A stretch of 64,000 nucleotides of DNA from UBA965 sp040396955 (lineage in GTDB: Bacteria; Chloroflexota; Chloroflexia; Chloroflexales; Roseiflexaceae), in assembly GCA_040396955.1 (NCBI GenBank), contig JBBAWX010000004.1, positions 1 through 64,000 of the forward strand, written 5' to 3'. A model generated the notes under the pieces. The model saw only the letters and a program-made list of their open reading frames with translations. It was not told the origin of the DNA and did no database searches. The translations under genes were made by a program, and so were the position numbers. This document shows positions 17,533 to 26,239 of the stretch, one piece after another. The first letter of the stretch is position 1. The number at the start of each line of letters is the position of its first letter.

Positions 17533-18522
17533 CTAGCTGTACCCCAACACCGGGTGCGGGTAGTAGGCCTCTTCGAGGCTCGTGATTTCGGCGGCACTGA
17601 GGGTGACCTCCACGGATGCCGCTGCATCGACCAGATGATGCGGCTTGGTGGCGCCGATGATGGGCGCCGTAATCACGGCTTTGCTGAGCATCCACGCCAT
17701 GGCGACCTGTGCCATGGGGATGCCACGTGCGGCGGCGACATCGGCCACGCGTTGTGCGATGGTCAGGTCTTGTTCGGTGTACATGCGCTTTTGCACGGCA
17801 TCGCTCTGTGAGCGGGTGGTGATGGCCGCGTCGCTCTGCGGTGGCCGCGTCAGCAGGCCTTTGGCGACGGGTGAATAGGGGATGACGGCAATGCCCTGAT
17901 CGGCACACAGGGGGAGCATTTCGCGCTCTTCCTCACGGTAGATGAGGTTGTAGTGCGGTTGCATCGACACAAATCGTGTCCAGCCGTGTTTTTCGGCCGT
18001 AAAGAGCGCTTTGGCAAACTGCCAGGCATACATGGCCGAGGCCCCGATGTAACGCGCTTTGCCGGCTTTGACGACGTCGTGCAGGGCCTCGAGCGTCTCT
18101 TCGATGGGGGTTGCGTAATCCCAGCGATGAATCTGATAGAGGTCGACATAATCGGTGCCGAGCCGCCGCAGGCTGGCATCAATGGAGCTCATGATGTGCT
18201 TGCGTGACAGCCCGCGATCGTTGATGCGCACTGGATTGCTCATGTTCATGGGGAAAAAAACTTTAGTGGCAATGACCACATCATCGCGGTGTGCGAAGTC
18301 TTTGAGGGCTTTGCCGACGATTTCTTCGCTCCGCCCGTTGGAATAGACATTGGCCGTGTCGAAGAAGTTAATCCCCAAATCGAGGGCTTGCTTGATGAAT
18401 GGGCGACTCGTCTCTTCGTCGAGTGCCCACGGCCATGTGGCGTTGGGGCCGCCGTAGCTCATGGTGCCGAGACAGATGCGTGAGACCTGCATCCCCGTAT
18501 TGCCAAAACGAACGTACTGCAT
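17533..18522 (-). CDS. Aldo/keto reductase (YghZ/Kv-beta-like group)
   Basis: 329 residues, NADPH-dependent (alpha/beta)8 barrel. The catalytic Tyr lies in INFFDTANVYSNGRSEE, the Lys in VVIATKVFF, and the His in YQIHRWDY. The ATG at 18522 follows TAGGAGGATC. The protein is close in length and motif order to the reductase at 28275-29258, so the two are paralogues. Natural substrate not predictable. Confidence 0.88.
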   Translation of the reverse strand: MQYVRFGNTGMQVSRICLGTMSYGGPNATWPWALDEETSRPFIKQALDLGINFFDTANVYSNGRSEEIVGKALKDFAHRDDVVIATKVFFPMNMSNPVRINDRGLSRKHIMSSIDASLRRLGTDYVDLYQIHRWDYATPIEETLEALHDVVKAGKARYIGASAMYAWQFAKALFTAEKHGWTRFVSMQPHYNLIYREEEREMLPLCADQGIAVIPYSPVAKGLLTRPPQSDAAITTRSQSDAVQKRMYTEQDLTIAQRVADVAAARGIPMAQVAMAWMLSKAVITAPIIGATKPHHLVDAAASVEVTLSAAEITSLEEAYYPHPVLGYS

Positions 18523-18810
18523 GGGGTGATCCTCCTATCAGGGTGGTTTGGTGTGCCTTCACACAGTGTAGAAAGTACCTGTGCAGGGGCCATTGCGCGA
18601 TTGCAGTTGTTTTTTGCCTAATCCTCTACACACCGCTCCTGTGTGGCTGTCGCAACGGTGTGTTGGGCGTGTAGTGTCCATATCAACATGTGGGAATGGG
18701 CAAGGATGAGGCAAATGTGGGCGACAAATAGGCAAATAGGTGACGCTCGTGTACGATACAGTGGAGCTGGCTGGTGTGATGATATCGCGATCAAGATGAG
18801 AGGTTTTGAA
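18523..18810. other. Divergent intergenic region between two aldo/keto reductases
   Basis: No gene seen. It should hold promoters for both reductases. An in-frame extension of the right-hand reductase through this region has no ribosome site. Confidence 0.4.
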
Positions 18811-19671
18811 ATGGACGTTTCACTGACTACCACCCTGCACAATGGGGTGGTCATGCCACTCCTCGGATTAGGGGTGTTTCAAATGACGGATGCCGATGAG
18901 TGTACCAGGGTCGTCACTGATGCCTTGCAGATGGGATACCGGCTCATTGATACCGCCGCCGGGTATGGAAACGAAGAGGCGGTGGGTCGTGCCATTCGCC
19001 AGTCTGGTGTGCCCCGTGAAGAAATCTTTGTGACGACCAAACTCTGGATTTCAGATGCCGGTGCTGAGCGCACCCGGGCCGCTTTTGAGCGCTCATTGCA
19101 ACGCCTTCAACTCGATTATCTGGATTTGTACCTGATTCATCAGCCGTATGGAGATGTCTATGGAGCGTGGCGTGACATGGAGGCACTGTATCAGGCAGGC
19201 CGTATCCGGGCGATTGGCGTGAGTAATTTCGCCACTGATCGAGTCATGGATTTTTTGATGCATCAGCAGGTGGCGCCGATGGTCAATCAAATCGAGACGC
19301 ATCCGTTTTGTCAGCAGATTGCGGCGCAACGCTTTTTGCAGGAGCATCGTGTGCAAATGCAGTCGTGGGGTCCATTTGCCGAAGGGCGCAACAACCTTTT
19401 TCAGCATGAAGTACTGCAGACCATTGCCAGCTCCCATGCGAAATCTGTGGCACAGGTGGTGATTCGGTGGCTGTTGCAACGTGGCGTGGTCGCAATCCCC
19501 AAAACCGTCAAGCGTGAGCGTCTTGCCGAAAACATGGCGGTGCTGGATTTTGCACTCACCGATGCCGAAATGCAGACAATTGCCGCACTTGATACGCAGA
19601 CAAGTAGTTTTTTTGATCATCGTGATCCGGCCGTGGTCATGCGTTTGAGTCAACTTGTGCGTGCGACGTAG
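18811..19671 (+). CDS. Aldo/keto reductase (2,5-diketo-D-gluconate reductase-like)
   Basis: 286 residues, short AKR5-type barrel. Motifs: LIDTAAGYGNEEAVG (catalytic Asp/Tyr), FVTTKLW (Lys), LDLYLIHQPYGDVYG (His), IRAIGVSNF and the cofactor site VAIPKTVKRERLAEN. The start at 18811 follows GAGAGG. It likely reduces small aldehydes or keto-sugars with NADPH. A perfect hairpin lies downstream. Confidence 0.88.
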   Translation: MDVSLTTTLHNGVVMPLLGLGVFQMTDADECTRVVTDALQMGYRLIDTAAGYGNEEAVGRAIRQSGVPREEIFVTTKLWISDAGAERTRAAFERSLQRLQLDYLDLYLIHQPYGDVYGAWRDMEALYQAGRIRAIGVSNFATDRVMDFLMHQQVAPMVNQIETHPFCQQIAAQRFLQEHRVQMQSWGPFAEGRNNLFQHEVLQTIASSHAKSVAQVVIRWLLQRGVVAIPKTVKRERLAENMAVLDFALTDAEMQTIAALDTQTSSFFDHRDPAVVMRLSQLVRAT

Positions 19672-19716
19672 GCGTGTGTTGGTGCAGGAGCATTTGGGAT
19701 GCCTGCTGGGAGTCTT

Positions 19717-19745
19717 CATGCTGTTGGGCAACACCCAACAGCATG
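19717..19745 (+). terminator. 12-bp hairpin downstream of the aldo/keto reductase
   Basis: CATGCTGTTGGG and CCCAACAGCATG form a perfect stem with a five-base loop. No T tract follows, so it may act as a weak terminator or an mRNA 3' stabiliser. Confidence 0.55.
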
Positions 19746-19824
19746 ATACGTGGTTGTACCACCGGTGTGATGCACCGTTGCTATTCGCATTGCTTGCTCC
19801 ACGCTTGCTTACGGGTAGGCCGCA

Positions 19825-19853
19825 CTGACAGCACGGGGAAATACGTGTACAAT
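19825..19853 (+). promoter_or_regulatory. Promoter of tRNA-Sec
   Basis: CTGACA (19825-19830) and TACAAT (19848-19853) are separated by 17 bases. The -10 box ends seven bases before the first base of the tRNA. Confidence 0.7.
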
Positions 19854-19860
19854 AGGCAGT

Positions 19861-19957
19861 GAGAGCGCATGTGGTCCGGTGGCTGTCCTCGTCTTCAAAA
19901 CGAGTGAGCGGGGTGACGAGCTTCGCTGGTGGGTTCGACTCCCACGCGCTCTTGCCA
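19861..19957 (+). tRNA. selC: Selenocysteine tRNA, anticodon UCA
   Basis: 97 bases including an encoded CCA. The acceptor stem has 8 pairs (19861-19868 with 19946-19953), with a G-U first pair, and G73 precedes CCA (19955-19957). The anticodon stem CTCGT/ACGAG (19888-19892, 19900-19904) frames the loop CTTCAAA with TCA at 19895-19897. A long variable arm spans about 19905-19928. The T arm is GTGGG-TTCGACT-CCCAC. The 8+5 acceptor/T helix, long variable arm and UCA anticodon are the hallmarks of bacterial tRNA-Sec. This implies that the organism decodes UGA as selenocysteine; selA, selB, selD and selenoprotein genes are not in this window. Confidence 0.92.
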
Positions 19958-19988
19958 GTGTCGTTGGTGTGCTCGTTTGGGGTATGCG

Positions 19989-20029
19989 CACATCCCTTGC
20001 CATCCTATGGGATGTGGGGGATGTTTTTT
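19989..20029 (+). terminator. Terminator downstream of tRNA-Sec
   Basis: CACATCCC (19989-19996) pairs with GGGATGTG (20009-20016), followed shortly by a run of six Ts (20023-20028). Confidence 0.65.
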
Positions 20030-20090
20030 GGTGTGTGCGGCAGCGGTGACACAAGCACAGAGAATTCAAGAGCAGTTGACGGAGCAAACG

Positions 20091-21206
20091 ATGAGTGCTG
20101 GAGTGATGCGGTGCATAGAGCGGTACATGGCCAGTGATGAGTGGGCAGGGGCAGCAGTGGTGGTGATGCGCGGTGACACGATTGTTATCGAGCAGTATGC
20201 GGGTGTCGCCGCACCGGGCGTACCAGCCGGAGCTGATGTGTTGTGGCCGTTGGCGTCGATTTCCAAGGTGTATGCGGCGGCGACGATCATGCGTCTCGTC
20301 GAAATGGGCGAATTGACGCTCAACACCTTGGCGGTGCGGATTTTCCCTGAATTAGCCGGTCAAGGGCGCGAAGAGGTGCGCATCCGGCATCTCTTGACGC
20401 ATACCGCCGGCTGGCCGTACGAATCTCCGGTGATGGCGGAGCGTTTGCAGGCGCAGACGCCATTGGCGGAGTTGCTCAACGAAGCACTCACTGCGCCGCA
20501 GTTGTTTGCCCCAGGCACCCAGCTCAGCTACAGCGATTATCACTGGTTGATTTTGGCCGAAATCGCGCGGCGCATCACGGGCCACGATTTTGCCACCCTG
20601 ATGCACGACCTGATTTTGCGCCCGATGGGCCTCGCGCAGACCGTGTTCCCCATCGGCGCAGCCGCGCCGGTGGCCTATGTGCGCGGCTCATTGGCCGAAG
20701 GCACGCCAGGTGCCATGTACAACTCCCCCTACGGACGTTCATTGGCGCATCCGGCCTTTGGTGTGGCGGCGAGTGCGCGGGATTTGGCGCGGTTTGCGCG
20801 TCATTTTGCGCCAGGTGGGCCACGGGTGCTCTGTGACGCCACCGTACGTGCCATGACCAGTGACCAGACGGCGGGTGTGCCCGGCAGTTACCCGGTGATT
20901 TCGGGGCTCGGCTCACAGCCACGGCATGCCTGGGGGCTGGGTTGGGCGCTTCAGACGGCGAGCACGCCGGCGCTTTTTTCCGAACTCGTGTCGTTCCAGA
21001 GCTTTGGGCATCACGGAGCAAGCGGGTGTCAGGTGATCGTCGACCCCGTGCAAGACCTGGTGCTCGTGGCGCTCACCAACACGCACCTCAACACGGGCAT
21101 TGAGCGCTGGTACGATCGCCTGCAGGCCTTGGCGGCGTGTGCGATTGCTGGATGCGGCGCAGCGGTCGAGCGGAATGTGACTGGAATCAATCAAAGGTCA
21201 GGGTGA
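20091..21206 (+). CDS. Serine hydrolase, class C beta-lactamase family
   Basis: 371 residues. The nucleophile motif S-x-x-K is SISK (about residues 54-57), and a Tyr motif is YSDY (about 150). A late HHGASG stands in for the third box. This family includes esterases, D-aminopeptidases and penicillin-binding proteins as well as AmpC; no signal peptide is seen, so an esterase or peptidase in the cytosol is likelier than a resistance enzyme. The ATG at 20091 follows GGAG; the frame upstream overlaps the tRNA and its terminator and is not coding. Its 3' end overlaps the convergent hydratase gene by 20 bases. Confidence 0.82.
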   Translation: MSAGVMRCIERYMASDEWAGAAVVVMRGDTIVIEQYAGVAAPGVPAGADVLWPLASISKVYAAATIMRLVEMGELTLNTLAVRIFPELAGQGREEVRIRHLLTHTAGWPYESPVMAERLQAQTPLAELLNEALTAPQLFAPGTQLSYSDYHWLILAEIARRITGHDFATLMHDLILRPMGLAQTVFPIGAAAPVAYVRGSLAEGTPGAMYNSPYGRSLAHPAFGVAASARDLARFARHFAPGGPRVLCDATVRAMTSDQTAGVPGSYPVISGLGSQPRHAWGLGWALQTASTPALFSELVSFQSFGHHGASGCQVIVDPVQDLVLVALTNTHLNTGIERWYDRLQALAACAIAGCGAAVERNVTGINQRSG

Positions 21207-21990
21207 GTGTGCCGAGGGGCCCAAACGTGGCGTGTAGGATGTCCCCAGCTGCCACGGCCACCGAACGCATCGGTGAGCCACTAATCACGATATCACCGGC
21301 TTCCAAGCTTCCCCCGAGCCCATCGAGCTCGGGGAGTTTGTTGGCGAGCCAGGCGAGTGGCACCGCTGGGTGCCCCATCACGTCACAGGCAGGGGCCTGT
21401 TGTGAGGCGCCGTTGACAGTCATTTCTAGTACGAGCTGGGAGACATCGAGGTCGTCGGGTGACACGGGGAGATGGCCGAGTACCACGTACCCGGCACCTG
21501 CGTTATCGGCCAACGAGTCGTTGGCTTTGGCACGGAGCGCGCCGACCCGACTATCGATGATTTCGACGGCCGCCCATATGCGTGCCGTGGCAGCGAGGGC
21601 ATCGGCGATGGTAACCCCGGGGCCGCGCAGTGGGCGTGCGAGCTCAAAGGCCAATTCGGGCTCGGCCCGGGTGTTGCAACGGGTGCTGACGCGGATGGGC
21701 TGATCGGCTGGGACAAACATGGTATCGGTCAAGATGCCGAAATCCGGCCCACTCATGCCGTACATGCGCTGCATGGCCTCGGAGGTAAAGCCGATTTTGT
21801 GGCCACGGGGGCGGGCACCGGCGGCAATGATGCGATCGACGAACGCGCGTCGGATGCGGTAGGCGTCTGCAAAAGTAAAATCGACCGTGTCGCTCGGTGG
21901 TGCGATGCCAACGCCACACTGACGTGCCACATCGATGCGTTGTGCCCAGGCATGGTGTTCGGCGGCGGTGAGTTTGCAGGTGTCAGCCAT
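21187..21990 (-). CDS. 2-keto-4-pentenoate hydratase-like protein (FAH superfamily)
   Basis: 267 residues of the MhpD/fumarylacetoacetate hydrolase superfamily. Motifs: GHKIGFTSEAMQ, then the acidic metal cluster in EPELAFELARPL and AAVEIIDSR, and a C-terminal LEAGDIVISGSPM. These enzymes hydrate or cleave keto acids with Mg/Mn. The start at 21990 follows GAGGAG. As last gene of the leftward group with L-fuconate dehydratase, it could act on a 2-keto-3-deoxy or diketo acid made there; that role is inference. A dehydratase, hydratase or C-C hydrolase are all possible. Confidence 0.8.
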   Translation of the reverse strand: MADTCKLTAAEHHAWAQRIDVARQCGVGIAPPSDTVDFTFADAYRIRRAFVDRIIAAGARPRGHKIGFTSEAMQRMYGMSGPDFGILTDTMFVPADQPIRVSTRCNTRAEPELAFELARPLRGPGVTIADALAATARIWAAVEIIDSRVGALRAKANDSLADNAGAGYVVLGHLPVSPDDLDVSQLVLEMTVNGASQQAPACDVMGHPAVPLAWLANKLPELDGLGGSLEAGDIVISGSPMRSVAVAAGDILHATFGPLGTLTLTFD

Positions 21991-22111
21991 GGGATTTGCT
22001 CCTCGGGGCATGCGTGCTGGGCTAGTAACGGAATGACATTGTAAGTGGTATTCGGAGAGCGTCAACGATGGTGTGATGGCATGTTGTTGGCGTGAAATGT
22101 GCCAGGAGTGT

Positions 22112-22933
22112 TCATTGAAACTGGCACACAAACTGATCAACGAGAGGCGGAATTGCTGGATCATCGAACCCACCATGGCCGTCACCGACGACCGTGTGAA
22201 AAGTGACAGGCACACGCGCTTTGCGCAGTGCATCCACAAATATCACGCTTTGTGCATAGGGGACAAGGCGATCATGATCACCGTGAATCACGAGAAACGG
22301 GGCGGCATCAGCCTGGATGTGCGTGATGGGGTTGGCCTGGGCGGTGGCCGTGGGGTGTGCCTGAATGGCACCTCCGATGAGCTCTGATTCGGGTGAATCC
22401 GGCGTGTCATGGATTATGCCATCGGGCATGCGTTGACGATCCATCTGCAAAAAATCTGTGGGTCCGTAAAAATCCACGACGGCCTGCACTCGGCTCGACT
22501 GTGTGAGAAATGCGCCTTCGTCCCAATCGCTGCGATGCCCACTCACTCCGAGCACGCTGGCGAGATGCCCACCCGCTGATTCACCCCAAGCAATGAAGCG
22601 GTGCGAATCAAGTGCGTACTGCGATGCATGGGCGCGTAGATAGCGCACGGCAGCCTTACAATCGATGATTTGCGCCGGGAAGAGGGCGTGTTGACTGAGC
22701 CGGTAGTTGATGGCGGCAATCGCAAAGCCCTGACTGATCATGGCAAGTGGCACGCGGTCGTGTTTGTCGCCCATGCGGAAGGCACCACCGTGGATCCAGA
22801 TGATGAGTGGGTGCGCGACATTTCCGTCAACAGGCAAGTAGAGGTCGAGCGTGTGGCGCACATGCCCACTGTCGGTGTAGGCGAGGTCGCGGATGACGGT
22901 GATGCCAGCGGGGATTGTAGTGAGCGTGTGCAC
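22112..22933 (-). CDS. Alpha/beta-hydrolase (carboxylesterase, BD-FAE-like)
   Basis: 273 residues. The oxyanion motif HGGAF (about 49-53), nucleophile elbow GESAGGH (about 117-123), an acid in HGDHDRLVPY and the His in GDGHGGF make a complete catalytic set. No signal peptide, so cytosolic. The start is GTG at 22933 with GAGAAAG upstream. In the fuconate operon it may remove acyl groups from sugars or act as a lactonase-like esterase; the role is not established. Confidence 0.82.
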   Translation of the reverse strand: MHTLTTIPAGITVIRDLAYTDSGHVRHTLDLYLPVDGNVAHPLIIWIHGGAFRMGDKHDRVPLAMISQGFAIAAINYRLSQHALFPAQIIDCKAAVRYLRAHASQYALDSHRFIAWGESAGGHLASVLGVSGHRSDWDEGAFLTQSSRVQAVVDFYGPTDFLQMDRQRMPDGIIHDTPDSPESELIGGAIQAHPTATAQANPITHIQADAAPFLVIHGDHDRLVPYAQSVIFVDALRKARVPVTFHTVVGDGHGGFDDPAIPPLVDQFVCQFQ

Positions 22934-22976
22934 TGGTGTTCACTTTCTCTATCTCTATGATGATGGTCGAATCTGA

Positions 22977-24206
22977 TTAGTCGTACGTGTGCAAATCCAT
23001 GCCGATGCCGGCCTGCTGAGGCGTGCGGTAGACCCCGTGTGCAACTTCAGCTGGGTGCACAAAGTGCGGACGCAGATGTGGAATATACTCCAAAAACAGC
23101 TTCGGGATATCCAATCCAATATGATTGAACAACACCAAGTGTTGATGAATTTGCCCCATGTCGCCCACGTGTGGGGCCACGGGTAGGCCGTAGTGCCGAG
23201 CCAGCAGGCTGATGGTGAGGAATTCACTAATACCGCCCACGCGCACACAATCCACCTGCACGAAGTGCATGGCACCCAGTTGCAGGTAGTTTTTGAATTG
23301 CACGGCGTTGGCCACATGCTCACCGGCTGCTACGCGGATGGGCGCAATCTCGCGCGCAATGCGCTGGTGCCCCACGATGTCGTCGGGGTGCGTAGGTTCT
23401 TCGACCCACAGCGGGTTGATGTCGCGTAGGGCAGCGCACATGGCCAGCGCTTGTGGCACCGACCACTGTTGGTTGGCATCGACCATCACGGTGATATCGT
23501 CGCCCACGGCAGCGCGCACCGCATGGGCTCGGCGCAGGTCGTACTGGGGGTCGCGCGCGCCCACTTTGAGTTTCATGGCGGTGAAGCCAGCGGCCACCGC
23601 GCGCTTGGCGTTTTCACTGACCTGGTACTCGTCATAATGAAACCACCCCACCGATGTGTCGTAGCCTGGGTACCCGCTTTTGAGCACCCCTATGCGTGTG
23701 CTCCGTGTCGTGCGTGCGTGGTCGATGATGGCACGTACCTGATTTGCATCGAGCACGTCGGCCAGGTAGGTCAGATCAAGCAGGGCCACGAGTTGATCGG
23801 TGGAAAGGTCGAGCAGGAGTTGCCACAGTGGCACGCCGCGGCACTTGGCCCACAGGTCGAAGCAGGCGTTGCCCACCGCTGCCAGCGCCAAGTGCACGAC
23901 ACCCTTGTGGGGGCCAAGCCAGCGTAGCTGGTGGTGGTCGGCCAGGGCGCGGTACACGCTGCCCCAGTCAGCCATCAGCTCTTCGATGTCGCGCCCCTGT
24001 AGGGCGCTGGCCAGGATGTCGATGGCCTGGCAGACCAGTTGATTGCCGCCGCCCAGCGTGAACGCCGGCCCGACGCCGACGTGCCCGCTATCGTCGTGGA
24101 GAATGCAGACGGCGTAGGCGTACTGCGGTTGGGTGTGGATGGCGTCGGCGCCGGCTCCGCCCGGCAGGTCGAAGCGGTAATCGCCGCTGTGAATACGGGT
24201 AATCAC
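22977..24206 (-). CDS. L-fuconate dehydratase (enolase superfamily)
   Basis: 409 residues. It resembles characterised L-fuconate dehydratases across its whole length: QLRWLGPHKGV near 110, the catalytic KLKVG, metal ligands in VDANQQWSV, VEEPTHPDD and GEH, and the base His in VAPHVGDMG. The reaction removes water from L-fuconate to give 2-keto-3-deoxy-L-fuconate in the cytosol. Start is GTG at 24206, with GGAGG just before it and only one base between it and the stop of the tungsten oxidoreductase gene, so the two are tightly coupled. A longer frame to 24275 would overlap that gene and is rejected. Confidence 0.88.
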   Translation of the reverse strand: MITRIHSGDYRFDLPGGAGADAIHTQPQYAYAVCILHDDSGHVGVGPAFTLGGGNQLVCQAIDILASALQGRDIEELMADWGSVYRALADHHQLRWLGPHKGVVHLALAAVGNACFDLWAKCRGVPLWQLLLDLSTDQLVALLDLTYLADVLDANQVRAIIDHARTTRSTRIGVLKSGYPGYDTSVGWFHYDEYQVSENAKRAVAAGFTAMKLKVGARDPQYDLRRAHAVRAAVGDDITVMVDANQQWSVPQALAMCAALRDINPLWVEEPTHPDDIVGHQRIAREIAPIRVAAGEHVANAVQFKNYLQLGAMHFVQVDCVRVGGISEFLTISLLARHYGLPVAPHVGDMGQIHQHLVLFNHIGLDIPKLFLEYIPHLRPHFVHPAEVAHGVYRTPQQAGIGMDLHTYD

Positions 24207-24207
24207 A

Positions 24208-26097
24208 CTACGCCTCCAGCGTCCATTCGAGATGGTGGTCGTAGCGCGTGCCCGGGCGGGGCACCCCGTTGGCATCCCAGCCCATCATGTCGAAGTACAG
24301 GTCAATGTTGGCATGAAAAGCGGTCTTGTTGAGCACCCGTCCTTGTTTGGGACCACTCGTAATCGGATCATTGAAAAAGCGCTCAGGCAGGGTGTCGTCG
24401 GCGCGCGTCAGCCCTTCGCGGGCATTGTAGATGCGCATAATGTGGTTGCGCCGCTCACCGAAGCGCAACAGCTCGTGTGACGAAGTCTCCCAGCCGGTGA
24501 TAGCGGCCAACAGGTCGGTCATCATCTGTAGACTGATGGCGCGTGTTGGCGCAATGGCAAAAATACAGAACCCGAGGGCATCGGCCGCCGACCACAAGTT
24601 GTTGAGGGCCTTGTAGTTGCGCACTTTCTTGGCACTCGTATCTTCCATGGCCACACGCTCGATGATGCCCAACGTACGTGAAAACTCGAGGGAGTGCTCC
24701 CAGCCCACTTCGGTATCGAAGTCCCAGTCGTGCTCACAAATATCATAGCGTGGACCGATAGGCGCCGTGGCAAAGCCCATGGCCAAATTGGTCTGACTCC
24801 GTGGCTCAATGGGCACCATCTCGAGTCCTTTGACGTGCATGGCCAGGCGTTCACTGCCGTTGCCGACATGTTCAGCGGCGCGTTTGCTGCCTTCGGCGAG
24901 CACAGCCCCAAAGCCAGTGCGCGTGCTGATGGCGTGAATCATGCGCTCGGTGGCCGCATGGTCGCCGAACTGCAGATCGACCTGCCCAAAGCGGGCTACG
25001 TCGATGAGACCATGCTGATTTGCCTCCATGGCAAAGGAAAGGGTGAACCCCAGCGATACGGGGTCGAGCCCGAGTTGATTGCACAGGTTGTTGAGGCGCA
25101 TCACCACCTGGGCGTCGCTGGTGCCGATGTTGGGGCCGAGTGAGCCGCTGATTTCTTGGTGGATGGCACTGGCACGCACGTCGAGGTCGGCATCACCGCC
25201 CTGATACACTTTCATGCAGTCGTTGGGGCAGCCCGGGCAGGGCGATACTCCTTTGTAGTGCGGGGTCCACTGTGGGGCGGCGTAGGCATCGAGGTGCGCA
25301 AATGAGGCCTTGCTAAAGTTATACGCATCAATGGCCGTGTCAAGACCGTGCGTATGAATCCACACTGCAAAACCGGGGAGATCGAGTTGCCAGCGCGAGA
25401 GCGTGTTGTGTTGAATGTCGTGCGCAAAGCGTGCGTTGAGTTGCGCGAGCTGTGCGGGGTGGGCCACCGCCGGTAATGCGCCGCCTTTGATGACAATCGC
25501 TTTGAGGTGCTTGCTGCCCATCACTGCGCCTACGCCGTGGCGTTGGGCCTGGTGCGTGCGGCTACTGATGATATTGGCAAAGCGTACTTGGTGCTCACCG
25601 GCCGGTCCAATGGCGGCCACATCGATGTCGGCGCCGAAGCGGGCTTCGAGTTGATCGGTGCAGGCACCCACGGTGCTGCCCCACTCGGCGCTCGCATCAA
25701 ACAACGACACGGTGCCGTTTTCGATCATGATTCCAGTTGGTGTACTCGCCGCCCCATGGATGACGATGGCGTCGTAGCCACTGTGCTTGAGTGATACCGC
25801 AAAGCGCCCCTCGGCCCGGGTTTCGCCGATGCCGCCGGTAAGTGGCGATTTGGTGGTGACGATGTAGCGTACCAGCCCGGCTGCCGGGTAGCCCGCCACC
25901 ACGCTGTTGTTTAGCACGAGCACGTTGGCGGGGCTGAGTGGGTCGATGCCGGCACTGGTGTGTTTGAGCAGGTAGTAGGTGCCCATCAGGGCGCCACCTG
26001 CGTAGATGCGGTAGAAATTATCGTCGGGATGCTCGACCTGCGTCGTGCCCGTACTCAAATCGACGTGCAACACTGCACCATGGTAGCCATACGCCAT
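24208..26097 (-). CDS. Tungsten-dependent aldehyde:ferredoxin oxidoreductase
   Basis: 629 residues of the AOR family. The N-terminal phosphate/cofactor motif is GGALMGTYYLL (about 34-44). The iron-sulfur cysteines are in SPCPGCPNDC (Cys287, 290, 294), with the fourth in the DALGFC motif that also contacts the pterin. These bind a [4Fe-4S] cluster and a bis-pterin tungsten centre. It oxidises aldehydes to acids with ferredoxin, in the cytosol. The ATG at 26097 follows AAGGAG. Being coupled to a sugar-acid dehydratase, the aldehyde may be an aldose or lactaldehyde. It is unusual in a setting otherwise rich in NADPH reductases. Confidence 0.9.
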   Translation of the reverse strand: MAYGYHGAVLHVDLSTGTTQVEHPDDNFYRIYAGGALMGTYYLLKHTSAGIDPLSPANVLVLNNSVVAGYPAAGLVRYIVTTKSPLTGGIGETRAEGRFAVSLKHSGYDAIVIHGAASTPTGIMIENGTVSLFDASAEWGSTVGACTDQLEARFGADIDVAAIGPAGEHQVRFANIISSRTHQAQRHGVGAVMGSKHLKAIVIKGGALPAVAHPAQLAQLNARFAHDIQHNTLSRWQLDLPGFAVWIHTHGLDTAIDAYNFSKASFAHLDAYAAPQWTPHYKGVSPCPGCPNDCMKVYQGGDADLDVRASAIHQEISGSLGPNIGTSDAQVVMRLNNLCNQLGLDPVSLGFTLSFAMEANQHGLIDVARFGQVDLQFGDHAATERMIHAISTRTGFGAVLAEGSKRAAEHVGNGSERLAMHVKGLEMVPIEPRSQTNLAMGFATAPIGPRYDICEHDWDFDTEVGWEHSLEFSRTLGIIERVAMEDTSAKKVRNYKALNNLWSAADALGFCIFAIAPTRAISLQMMTDLLAAITGWETSSHELLRFGERRNHIMRIYNAREGLTRADDTLPERFFNDPITSGPKQGRVLNKTAFHANIDLYFDMMGWDANGVPRPGTRYDHHLEWTLEA

Positions 26098-26239
26098 CGT
26101 TGTGCTCCTTGTGTGATTTGAAATCGTCGTGTGGTTGTGGCATCCATCATACCGCATAATCGCACTAGCTGGCACCACAACCCCCCAGCGGCTCGGGTGG
26201 GGCGCACGCCAGGGGGAGAAGGTTGCGTTGATGTGAGTA

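Noticed and set aside
17483..17908. Longer start of the first chromate transporter half
   Set aside because: The extra region is antisense to the aldo/keto reductase and has an Arg/His-rich shadow composition.
19861..19957. tRNA-Sec as an integration site for a mobile element
   Set aside because: selC genes are often attachment sites, but there is no integrase nor a repeated 3' tRNA fragment in the flanks.
19929..20090. N-terminal extension of the beta-lactamase-like gene
   Set aside because: It would start inside the tRNA-Sec and run through its terminator; the ATG at 20091 has a ribosome site.
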